From NCBI RefSeq assembly GCF_901709675.1, contig NC_051087.1:12711384-12775383 (forward strand): 64,000 bases of DNA, written 5' to 3'. The stretch comes from Syngnathus acus (lineage: Eukaryota; Chordata; Actinopteri; Syngnathiformes; Syngnathidae). A program made the position numbers and the translations under genes. The notes beneath the pieces are model-generated. The model made no database searches. It was not told where the DNA came from and was given only the letters and a program-made list of their open reading frames with translations. Of this stretch, positions 46,695-57,968 are shown in pieces (positions within the stretch are counted from its first letter, which is position 1; each line of letters opens with the position of its first letter).

Positions 46695-49600
46695 ATGGTT
46701 GAGACTTCTGAAGAGGTGAGGCAAGATTCAGAGGCGAATAGAGCCTCTTCTTGCGGCCTGTGGTTGGGACGCATTAGAGGATTCATCCCGTCCAGTTTCC
46801 GCACCGAAGTGATTCTCCTTTTGAAGCTGGCAGGACCTGTGGTAAGATCCCAAGATGAAATGATTGACAAAGCTTCATTTGGCTCGAATTGTGTAATTGT
46901 ATATGTATGTGTGTGTATATTTTATCAATCTTAATACTGGTGATAAGCCATTTACCACTTTGTTTGTAACTACTCCAGGTCATTTCCCAGATGATGATCT
47001 TCATGATCAGTATCATCAGCATGGTGTTTTGTGGTCATCTAGGGAAAACACAATTTGCAGCTGTATCACTGGCAATTGCGGTGAGGACATTTGCCCCATT
47101 GTTATTTCCACTAGTACATTGACACAATTAACTTGCCTGACAAACGTTACTTTCAGAAAAAAAATCAATGCACTTTTTTTATTGCTGTTGTGTTTTTTTT
47201 ACCTTAAAGTGCTCTGTAATTTGTCACCCAAAACAACGTTGGGAGGGGGACTGGTCAGAGCAATAATTTTCCTAATTTTGATTGACCATGTGCAGCACGA
47301 CTCAAGTGTGTCAGTTTGTGGGACTTTTGAAATGTTTGCTAGGGTTTTCAAACTGTGAAGTGGCTTGTTTAAAGCTGGAAAACATTGGGTAAATAGACTG
47401 TTGGCCATAATTATAGTTCTCAAAATGAATTACTTTTATCACTTTTAACCTAAGGCACAGATTTCATCATGCATCAGGCATAGATGAAATGACATCATAA
47501 CATTTGCTTGCCACTGTAAAACAAGACATTGTATTCCAAATTTATGAGCAACGGCGTATTAAATGTTGATAACATTTTCTTGCCGCTGTAAAACAAGATC
47601 ATTGTATTCCAAATCTATGAGCAACAGTGTATTAAATGTTCATAAAATGATCTTAGAATGATGTAATTGGCAAGATAATGTATATATTTGACCCAACAAG
47701 TCAAAGACTAATTGACCAAGCAAACTTGTCTACAATAGCCACATAATTTAAAATAATGAAGTATCAGACAAAATTTAGATTTCGTTGGAAAGAAAAGATT
47801 GACTCAACAGTGAGATGTGATCGTTTCTGTGTGTATTTTGCACGTTCTTCCGAAGTGGTTCTTTACTACCCAGATGTTCTGTGAGCCAGCCTCAAGGGTT
47901 CAGGGGAGGACAAAGAACAAACATAGTCTGTTTTGTCCACACCACTTGATTGATTTGTGACAGTAAGAAAACAACACTCCCATCCTTTTGACGTATCTAA
48001 ATTGTTTTCAAAAATAGTAGCAAAACAAAAGTAGCTGACTGATACAAAAATATGTGAGAGTGGTAATTTCCAAAGTGAATCAGAGCATTCCTGAACTTAT
48101 TGCTGAAAGGCACCAGCAGAAGTTACATTATTATGTTTTGTGGTTTTTTTTTTTTTTTTATTGTAGAATGCCAGTTGAGTAGAAGCACCTGTGGTTGAAT
48201 TCCAAGTTGTGACAAGGCTTTGACATTCTGAATCTGGATTTGCCACCTCTAGTTTTAGTCAACAAAAACTGGTGACATTTTGAGTCAGGGATACTATGAA
48301 AAATCATATTTAACGAGCTGAAATCGATGGTAAAACTTTGCTTCTCTGACTTAATTGTTGGGTAAATAGTAGGGGTGTAACGATTCATCGATACACATCG
48401 ATTAATCGATAGAATGCTCTACGATTTATTGGCATCGATGCTAAACGTAAACATCGATTTATATCGCCGTGTTTGACCTCGGACATTAGACGCGACTTTA
48501 TTTTGAAATCCAGTTCATTGTTGCTTGCTTCCTCTTCCCGGGAGCAGTACGCGGCGTGCTGTGTTGTGAGCAGAGCAGAGCAGGCACGTGAAAGGGGAGC
48601 CGACAACTACGCGGCTCCTGGGCTGGTGCTATGGCTAGTGTCCAAGAAGACGAGGAAATTCGCTCCCCTTGGGCTTCAAGTCATTCGTTTGGAAGCACTT
48701 TGGATTCCAAAGAAAAGATGGCTCAACGGACAATTAAATTATTGTAAATAAATAGTTCAGTAATGCACTTTAAAGTTAATGGTATTACAAAAAAAGAAAG
48801 AATATTCATTTTTCTTTACTTATATGAGAAAACATATAGGAATTTGATCAAGTTCAGTGTTAAAATAAGCACTTTGTATGCTACAATACTCTTGTAATTT
48901 CCTAAATAAAGAGTTTGCAGTACCTTGTTGATTTTGCGTATGAATTGTTATAAATCAGGATATTGTTCTATATTTTTTATTTTAAAAAAATAAATAAAAA
49001 TATCGATCGTGGAGCACTATATCGTGAATGAATCACAGCAGGCTTTAAGATATCGGCAATAATCGTATCGTGATCCTTTGTATCGATATGATATCGTATC
49101 GTGACAAAACCCGCGATTTACACCCCTAGTAAATAGTGATCTCACCAGCGAGACTTATAGACAAACTGTTCAATAACATATTAATGTGTTTGTTTTATTA
49201 CAATATTTGTACAGCGTGTATAACATATACAGTATACACAGACATAATATACTATAAAAAAATATTTAAAATAACTTTGCCTGGCAGATGGTAGGCTCTT
49301 TTCTATAGTTGGCCGTTGTAATTAAAGATATCAGCTAATGTGTAGTACTTCAATGCAAAGGGTGACAATGGGAATCCCACAATTAAGAGGTAGTGCTTTT
49401 CGAATGGCAGAAGTTTTGATTATTTTTCCATGAGATGGCGCCTCGGTGACAGGAAATTTACTATGGAAAAACATTGTAAATGAGCTTATTTGAGAGGGAC
49501 GTTTGACTGAATGCTGTGCTCAAACCTCTATGTCAAAGAAATATCGGCCGTAATACGCCATGTCTTTATTAATGCTTCTTTAATTGCAGGTGGTTAATGT

Positions 49601-52600
49601 GACTGGCATTGCCGTTGGGACTGGCTTGTCATTGACCTGTGACACCCTTATATCTCAGGTAGTGCCCTCAAGAAAGGTTGCACTTTTCGTGAAACGAAAC
49701 CTCTTTGGGCTCACTCTCAGCTCCACTTCGAAACAGTTCAACCTTGGATTTGTCTATCAAGATTTCTTCCATCTATCAAAACTACAGTATTCATTAGTGG
49801 GCTTCCGGTGTTGCTATTTATTTGATTCTGCTCTTGTGTAGACCTTTGGAAGTGGAAACCTGAAGCGTGTGGGGGTGATCCTTCAGAGAGGGGTTCTGAA
49901 TCTCCTTCTGGCGTGTTTCCCCTGCTGGGCTGTTCTCATCAATACTGAACCCTTTTTACTTGCCGTTAAACAGAGCCCAGAGGTTGCCAGGTAAGTCGCG
50001 TTTTAATCCTCCCGTCACCTTCGGCATACTATTTTTCATTCATTTTTTATTTTTTTATGAGTTAACAATTAGTATAATAAATACATAAAGAAGGTCATGC
50101 ATCCATCAGACTATTATTACTAATATTATTTAGCGGTCAAGCAATTAAAATATTTAATCATGATTAATCTCTTTTTTATTGTTCACTCATTGTTAATCAC
50201 ACATTTTATTTATTGTAAAAAAATCCCTTGAGTTTTAGCAAATTTTATTACCATTAACATGAAGAAGAGGTTTGATTTTCTTATGCAGACTCATTTTTTA
50301 TTGAATTGGATTCAGTTTATAAAAAGTCACACAAACAGCTCATCAACAGTCCATTCTAAGAATTCAAAATTTGGGCAATATAAAAAAATACAACACGCAT
50401 TCAGCATGTAAGCATCCATCTCCATGCATGATGATGCACCACACCGGTGCACACAGTTGTTTGGCCTTCGCCAAAGTTGACAGCAGAGTTCAGTGTTTCA
50501 CTTCAATAAATATCATTGGTGACGTTTGTCCGAGCGTGTCTGCAATATAATGGGTAGGATTTTGAAACCGAGATACCTTACAATATCGTGACATCCTAAA
50601 CATTACTATAATATAATAATGCATGCGATCTATATTTTAATGTCTCCATACCGCAATTTCACGTGACGTTTTGTGTGCTTCACAGTCTGGCACAAATGTA
50701 TGTGAAGATCGTCATGCCTTCTCTGCCAGTGAGTTCATTTTTGTCTCTGTCCATAAGTTATGTAGACTGCTTCTATCATGTAGTAAGATTATGATTTTTC
50801 TCCATCAGGCGGCATTTATGTACCAGCTGCTGGGAAGATATCTTCAGAACCAGGTGCTGTGTAGCAATACAATATTTTTTATATGAAAGTTAATAATAGA
50901 CATAATACAGAACCTGCGTGCGTGTGTGCGTCCGTTGTTTTGTTTTGTTTGTTTTGCAGGGAATTATTTGGCCTCAGGTCGTAACCGGTGTAATTGGAAA
51001 CATTTTAAACGCATTTGTCAATTATGTTTTTCTCCATCTTCTGCAACTGGGAGTTCCGTAAGTTTCCCAGTTTTTTATTTTTTTTTTATTTAGAAAAATA
51101 CAGATCTTGTATGTTTTGCAAATACGGTGAAGATCAACTTTCAACTAGTGTAATATTTACTCAGTATCATTAACATGCAGAGGTGTTTGATATTTTTATG
51201 CTGATATTAATTCCCACAATGCAATGCACGCTCTACTTGCCTAAATGTATTTTGAAGGTATTTTTATTTCAGTGTTACAAAATATGATTTGTAAAGATGC
51301 CAATATTTGACTGTTTCCTCCTAATTAGTGAACAATTGACCAATTTTGCCAGTTCGCCCTCTGTCCTTCGTCCGGCACCCTTCCGTCCTCCACACCACAG
51401 GGAGACGGGGGTCACACTGCAGTCCTAGTTTATTTAGCACTCGCTCTCTTCTTGCTTCTAACATTCAACTCAATATTGTCTCATTTGCACTTAACCCCTC
51501 TAATTTCACACCCGTGTTTATAACATTCTTTGTTTGTGTTTGTTAAAGTGGGTCTGCCGCAGCAAATGCAATGTCACAGTGTGTTTTTTCCATCATCCTA
51601 CTGGCCTATGTTTGGTGGAAGGGGTTGTGTTAGAGTGGTGCTCACTCTAACTTATTTTGCAAGAACCACATGGGGGACAATTAAGTATTTTAAAGATTAA
51701 AGATTAAAGTCCCAATGATCGTCACACACACCTGGGTGTGGGGAAATTTGTCCTCTGCATTTAACCCATCCCCGTGTGATTTTAATCCATCCCCTGGGGG
51801 AGAGGGGAGCAGTGAGCAGCAGCGGTGCCGCGCTCGGGAATCAGTTGGTGATCGAACCCCCCAATTCCAACCCTTAATGCTGAGTGCCAAGCAGGGAGGC
51901 AATGGGTCCCATTTTTATAGTCTTTGGTATGACCCGGCCGGGGTTTGAACCCACAACCTTCCAGTCTCAGGGCGGACGCTCTACCACTAGGCCACTGAGC
52001 TGGGCACCTGCAGGCGGAGAGTCAATTCGTCGCTGTGCATACAGCGATGATCGAATGACGTCTGACTCTCGCCTCCTGCATGAGCATTTTTATTAAGAGA
52101 AACAGGGTGGGGGTGACAGTGGACTGGATAGGGAAGAGAAAACCCTTGACCTCTAGTCAAAGCATAGCAGGGGATGTTTTACGACATTGTGTAGGATGGG
52201 ACAAGCTAGGTTATTTATTACTGGTTACACACCAACATAAGCATAAAACTAATCTAGCTAGGTTATTTATTACTGGTTACATACATTCCAACATAATCAT
52301 ACGATCAAGATAGTTTGGAAAACCCTGACAGGTTGCACAAAGCCACATGGGGAGGTCAGTTGCCTTCTAACTTTCAATGCAATGATGAATGGAGACGTGT
52401 ATGCATCTTATTAAGTTATAATAGCGCACTACCTGTACAGTGTACAGTATTTATGGTTACTCCTACAGTTAGTTTAGTATGTGATGATGTTTCAACTAAA
52501 TTGTTAATGACTGTAACTCTACATGGAGATGGGCAGATTAAATGATGGAGGCAGTCACAATGGTCAAAAGTAGTGGTTTCACATCATACCATCAAATGTA

Positions 52601-55600
52601 ACACTTCATGTCTCATTAAAACACATATTTGTTGATGACTTTGATTTTTGACCCTCAGGCTGGTCCCGTGAGTGTCTCGAGGAGTGGGGACCCTTTGTCA
52701 AGCTGGCCATGCCAAGCATGCTCATGTTTTGCCTTGAGTGGTGGGCATTTGAAGTGGGAGGATGTCTTGCTGGCATAATTAGTGAAATTGAGTTGGGAGC
52801 CCAATCTGTGATCTATAACCTGACTGTTGTGGCTTTCATGGTAACTCAAATGGAATTCATGTCATTCAGTGGTGGCCAACCCAATTAGCATTATAAGTCA
52901 GACTGTGTTTCTTGAACCTAAACATTATCTTTGTAAAAAGAGATATTGTGAAGATTTTGCATCCACAACAAATACATTTGCTGGTCTGTGGATTTAGCGA
53001 TGGGACGTATCGTCAATTTTAAACCCTAGCTGAATCTTTTGCTGGTCTTTTCTGATCTCGGTTTATACAGTAGGAGACTCGACTATTTTTTGCAATCGTT
53101 TTTAGGTTTGGAGAGCAGAATTCTCCATTTCGCTGCACAAAATATACAATTCTATAAAGCAGAAGTCCCTAACCACCAGCAACCCTGTCTGCGATTATCT
53201 TCTAAAGTGGAACATGCGCCTTCATTCAGCCACTGAGAACTAAGCCAAGTCGAGAACGGAGCAGGCTAATAGGGATACCGTATCTTTCCAATAAATACTA
53301 TAAGCCAGTCAATCGAGATTTAGTACCAATTTTGAAATATAGGAGCAATCTGCTCAGTTCTTTTCCTTCCAATTTCCAAGATGGCTGTGCAGATGAAACC
53401 AGGCTTCACAATATTAATATATAAAATATTAATCATTGAAAAATTGACCGACTGACAGAAAAAAAGATCGCCAAAGAGTCGCATGTGTTTTATGAGCGTT
53501 ATGTTGGCCACTCTGATCTACATTATGGAATTTTGAATGACTCAAAAGTGTTTCTGATTCTATACATTTGACTTTTTCAGTTCCCCATTGGAATGGCAGC
53601 TGGAGCTAGTGTCCGTGTAGGGAATGCTCTTGGTGCAGGAAACAGTGTGCAAGCCAAGTTGTCTTGTAAAGTTTCCATCATCTGTACATGTAAGGGCAAA
53701 AACACGGACGAGCAAGACAGCTAACGGCCAAACTATTCAGCCCACTGGTTGTCACTGCAAGAAAAAGAGAACATGCCAGTGACGTGGAATGACATCTGTC
53801 TCATGGCCCCTCAAATGAGCTGATTTGCCATCCATGCCAAAAATGATGCTGTAAAAATGAATTTGGAGAGGGTTAAATGCAAAAACATTCATGGATCACG
53901 ATGACTTACCATTTCATGAATTTTATTCAGTTTGTCTCTTTCCCATTTTAGCTGCAGTCGCCTGTTGTGTTGGACTTAGCCTTACACTATCCAGAAATGT
54001 AATTGGCTACATTTTCACCACAGATCCGTGAGTCATCTCACCTTCACTTGATAATATAACAAATTTGCCACACCTTGACATTAACATTGTATTGTATTTT
54101 GTTTTCTTTCCAACTTCATCTTTCCTTCAGAGACATTTTAAAGAGGACTGCTGACGTCATGGTTGTTTTTGCCGTCATGCATCTTGCTGATGCTATTGCG
54201 GTGAGAAAATTAATTTCATGGGAAAGTGATCAATGTTGACATCTAAAAGAATTCACTGAAATTCTCATCAAAGGGTGTGAGTGGAGGTGTTTTTCGAGGA
54301 GTTGGAAAACAAAAGGTCGGTGCTGTGTCCAACCTGGTTGGACACTACTTCATTGGCTTTCCAATAGGTGTGTCTTTATTGTTTAAGACACAATTGGGCG
54401 TTGTAGGTAAGAAACAAGCATAATCGTGTTTTTCATTACACAACAGTGTGACTCATGAGATTCTGTTTGCTTCTGTTGATTCTTGAACAGGACTTTGGAC
54501 TGGTCTTACGATCTGTGTGGTACTGCAGGCTATTTTCTTCGTGGCATATTTGTGCCGTCTTGATTGGAGAAAGGCTGCCAATGATGTGAATAACTAATTT
54601 GCTGGGAAACACAAACATGGCATGCAATTCAAAGGATTTTAATTTTGACATATTTGTGTATCTCTGGTCAGGCTCAAAGGAGAGCAGGTGTTCAGGTCAA
54701 GGTTGAAGACACGGTGGAAATGCTAGACTGCGAGCCAGGCAAGTCCACGTTTAGAATAATGCAGATTATCACCATGTTGCAATTACGTAATATACTTGGC
54801 TTGAACATGCACATACTGATGGTTCTCTGGTTTTAACAACAGATATCAGTAACATCAAAAACATCAGTAAGACAACCAATTAACTGGGCAATAAATTATC
54901 CGTCCGTCCGTCCGTCCGTCCGTCCATCCATCCATCCATCCTTCCAACAGGAGTCGCGGGCGTGCTGAAGCCTATCCCAGCCGTCATCGGGCAGTAGATG
55001 AGGGACACCCTGAACAGGTTGTCAGCCAATCGCAGGGCACACAGAGACGAACAACCATCCACACTTGCACTCACACCTATGGGAAATTTGGAGTGCTCAA
55101 TTGGCCTGCCAAGCATGTTTTTGGGATGTGGGAGGAAAAAGGAGAAAGCCCACAAGCTAGAATAGTCAATTATCACATTGACAATGTATAGTGTTTTCTT
55201 GATTAGTTTAATGATATCCGCATTCAAAAGTACTAATTTTATTTTAAAAACAAGGACATTCATAAGTGACCTCAAACTTTTGAATGCATGGTTTAGACAA
55301 CATGAAAGTGGATACAGTGATATGGAGGTCAAATTTGTCAAAACTGCCAGCAAGTGCAACATACTTGGATGAGAAGCTACATTACTGTGATAGTATTTGG
55401 CCATCAGTCAATACATCACGCTTTTATTTCATTTCTAGACTCTAAAACTGCATTGGTTCCTGCTCCTTCACCCAGATGTGAGAGTACTGCAGAGGACCAA
55501 CAGATTCCAGACCAGCATGAAACTGCAGTCACCATAGTCGGTGATGTTCTCACAGTGAAACAACTGCTTTTACGTCGTAGCTTGGTTCTACTTGTCATGA

Positions 55601-55659
55601 TTGTCATCTGTGTGGCTGGAATCATGACCAGTCACTTCCTTGTCGGACAATTGAAGTGA
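46695..55659 (+). CDS. slc47a1: SLC47A/MATE-family multidrug and toxin extrusion protein, copy 2 (exon 8 split by LTR)
   Basis: Tandem paralogue of the gene at 30475, with identical exon sizes and phases from exon 2 onward. Exons: 46695-46841, 46979-47080, 49590-49658, 49842-49990, 50686-50728, 50809-50853, 50960-51057, 51549-51626 + 52332-52354 (split), 52659-52840, 53581-53689, 53952-54027, 54131-54200, 54274-54406, 54491-54585, 54672-54738, 55439-55659. Without the insert this gives about 567 residues, normal for MATE proteins. Marks: [55 protein letters not shown]-terminal helix. Exon 8 is interrupted by a 703-bp solo LTR; unless it is spliced out, TAG at 51631 truncates the protein. The exon ending at 54738 uses a GC donor (CCAG/GCAAGT). 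The role is proton-coupled export of organic cations at the plasma membrane, by family. Confidence 0.88.
47497..47643. repeat. 73-bp tandem duplication
   Basis: Two adjacent units share TGTAAAACAAGA, CATTGTATTCCAAAT and TATGAGCAAC with about ten differences. Located in intron 2 of MATE copy 2. Confidence 0.8.
48370..49128 (-). mobile_element. hAT MITE, family B, complete copy
   Basis: Termini TAGGGGTGTAA and TTACACCCCTA lie inside a perfect 8-bp duplication GTAAATAG (48362-48369, 49129-49136). The 759-bp interior has subterminal ATCGATA/TATCGAT arrays and matches 8440-9177 in opposite orientation. Apparent frames are not transposase. Confidence 0.9.
51628..52330. mobile_element. solo LTR inserted in a MATE coding exon
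   Basis: The insert starts TGTTAG and ends CTGACA (TG...CA with an imperfect 6-bp inverted repeat), and the 5-bp target GGTTG is duplicated on both sides (51623-51627, 52331-52335). These are the marks of LTR-retrotransposon integration. No internal gag-pol is present, so it is a solo LTR. It holds a 9-bp-arm hairpin (GTTAGAGTG...CACTCTAAC) at its left end, a nested SINE (51690-52010), and a local duplication of GCTAGGTTATTTATTACTGG (52206, 52258). Confidence 0.8.
51690..52010 (-). repeat. tRNA-derived SINE family 1, full length, nested in the LTR
   Basis: On the minus strand: head CAGCTCAGTGGCCTAGTGG (A box), GTGGGTTCAAACC (B box), then the body described at 31790 and the tail GGGACTTTAATCTTTAATC. 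It must be younger than the LTR it sits in. Confidence 0.85.
54895..55160 (-). repeat. SINE family 2, with (CCGT)n/(CCAT)n tail
   Basis: The tail appears on the plus strand as CCGTCCGTCCGT then CCATCCATCC at 54900-54940. The body shows GTGCTGAAGCCTATCCCAGC and CATCGGGCAGTAGATGAGGG. The tRNA head is missing. Intron 15 of MATE copy 2. Confidence 0.8.
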
Positions 55660-55984
55660 GTCTCGGCTTGGTTTATATTTGAGAGTTATCAGTTATGTTA
55701 CTGGATGACTCGAGCATTGTGAAAGAGCCAAGTTTGTAATTATATACCTGTGCTGTCCTCACTCTGAAGCATCTCGTTTTTCACCAGCAAGACAGCGAGT
55801 TAACGACGCTCCAAATAATCAAACTTGGTTTCTTTTAGCTGATTTATTTGTAGAATGGCCTCAAACCATTGCCCTCTTAAGACCGTCGTAAAACTAGGAG
55901 AAAATACAAGTAAAATTGTGCGTTAGCTAAACACATACAAGCTACATCACATTTACAGTGAATAGGTTTGCATTAAACAGGTAA
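55660..55984. other. 3' flank of MATE copy 2
   Basis: Presumed 3' UTR and spacer up to the LINE; no further coding sequence or repeat recognised. Confidence 0.4.
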
Positions 55985-57431
55985 AATCTCAATTCTAGTG
56001 TCACTAGACCTTAGTGCTGCGTTCGATACGGTTGACCATGAAATTCTATTAGACAGACTGGAAAACTGTGTGGGTCTTTCCGGCAAGGTTCTTGACTGGT
56101 TCCGATCCTATCTGCAAGGCAGGAACTACTTTATCTCTATCGGCAATTTCATCTCTGACCTGACCGATATGACATGTGGTACCCCAAGGCTCAATCCTAG
56201 GTCCGGTCCTATTCAATCTCTACATGCTCCCAATTGGCCCAATACTCCAAAAAAGCAACATAGCCTACCACAGCTACGCAGATGACACACAACTTTACAT
56301 AGCCCTCTCGTCGGATGACTATACCCCTATAAATACACTATGCCAAACCATTGAGCAAATAAATGACTGGATGTGCCAGAATTTCCTCCAACTCAACAAG
56401 GACAAAACAGAGATAATTGTCTTTGGCGCTAAAGCAGACAGGCTCAAAGTCACTGCTCAATTAGAATCCCTAGCCCTTAAACCAAAGGAACAAGTAAAAA
56501 TTCTTGGCATTATTATTGACTCTGACCTGAATTTCAACTCCCACATCAAACTCATAAGAAAATGTGCCTTCTTTCAGCTAAAAAAAATAGCAAGGCTCAG
56601 AGGCTATACATCCAAACAAGATCTTGAAAAATTAATTCATGCCTTCATATCTAGCAGATTGGACTACGGGAACAGCCTCTTTGAAGGCCTACCAAAGAAA
56701 GCTATTAAACAACTACAGCTCATCCAAAATGCTGCTGCCCGAGTTCTAACAAGAACCAAGAAAGCTGAACACATTTCACCAATACTCAAGTCCCTACACT
56801 GGCTACCAGTATGCCATAGAATAGATTTTAAGATTCTGCTAATAGTTTATAAATCTCTAAATGGGCCAGGGCCAAAATACCTCTCTGAACTGCTCCAACA
56901 CTATGAACCTTCTAGATCACTTAGGTCATCGGGAACAGGTCTGCTAATTGTTCCCAGGTACAAAACAAAACATGGTGAAGCTGCTTTTTGCCATTATGCC
57001 CCCCACAGCTGGAATAAACTCCCAGAGGACATTAGATCTGCCCCTACCCTACCCTACCCTACCCTACCCTACCCTACCCTACCCTACCCTACCCTACCCT
57101 ACCCTACCCTACCCATTTTTAAATCTAAACTTCAAACTTTTTTATTCTCTTTTGCTTTCTAGCTGCTACTAAAGCAATGATGTTGTTTTTGTTTCTGTTT
57201 GTTTATTATAATCTAAAATGTTCTTAGATGAATTTATGCCAGGCTCTGACCTGATGTGATTCTGTTCTATAATCTATCAATGACGCTGTAATTTACTTTT
57301 TTTAAATGAACTTATGTAAATGCTATGCTCTGCTTCACCTGCTTTCAATAATTTGTTTCGTAAAGCACTTTGAATTGCCTCTGTGTATGAAATGTGCTAT
57401 ATAAATAAATGTGACTTTGACTTTTGACTTT
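55985..57431 (+). mobile_element. 5'-truncated L2/CR1-like LINE with nearly intact RT half
   Basis: Begins in reverse transcriptase at motif A (LDLSAAFDTVDH, about 56000), then motif [14 protein letters not shown] and motif [10 protein letters not shown], followed by thumb and C-terminal blocks ([36 protein letters not shown]) and a stop at 57160-57162. A one-base loss at about 56176-56182 breaks the frame between motifs A and B. The 3' UTR ends GCTATATAAATAAATGTGAC and TTTGACTTTTGACTT, a typical L2-type tail. A CCCTA microsatellite has expanded inside the coding end. Confidence 0.87.
57043..57114. repeat. (CCCTA)n microsatellite inside the LINE frame
   Basis: Fourteen perfect CCCTA units. 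Because three units equal five codons, the frame stays open and reads as TLPYP repeats. Confidence 0.95.
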
Positions 57432-57968
57432 AAGCATCACATATAACCAAAATAAAATATTCTCTCAAAATTCGAATAATACTCACGGACAAATCTTGTC
57501 CAAGGCACAACATAAAAGGTTTAAACATCAGCTCTTAACACATGCACACGGGTCAACATTGCTTGCTGCCATCCTGTATTTGCTCTCAAAAACAACTTCC
57601 CACTGCAACCATTAGAGGGAGGTAAAGCACTACATGTAAACATGGGTTTCTACTTAAACTTATTACAAAGGGCAGAATATACCACTTCTAGTTATCATGA
57701 GCTTTATTGTTGTGATCAGACTCAATATCATAAATCACTGTATCATAATAATTATGTGTGTACAGTACATTAGAATGGCTGTGAATTATGTTAATTTAGT
57801 ATTTATTTGACGATATAGAGAACCTTTGTACATATTGCCAATGATTTTATTTTTTTTATTCTTTGGCTTCTGACCCAACATTAGACTGACTGTTGTTATT
57901 GTTCGATTGGTGTCTACTTTATAAATATAGAAAGTACTGAATATTAACTTGTTTTAATTGACTGTTTT
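57432..57968. other. spacer, no feature recognised
   Basis: AT-rich DNA between the LINE tail and the hAT composite. The last bases (TTTAATTGACTGTTTT) resemble the LINE 3' end that resumes at 59442. Confidence 0.4.

Noticed and set aside
48385-48751. Frames at 48385-48606 (minus) and 48473-48751 (plus), also echoed at 8833-9177, as a conserved gene pair
   Set aside because: The two loci are copies of the same non-coding hAT MITE; similarity reflects the repeat, not a protein.
57043-57114. CCCTA array as interstitial telomere
   Set aside because: Vertebrate telomeric repeat is CCCTAA (six bases); this unit has five.
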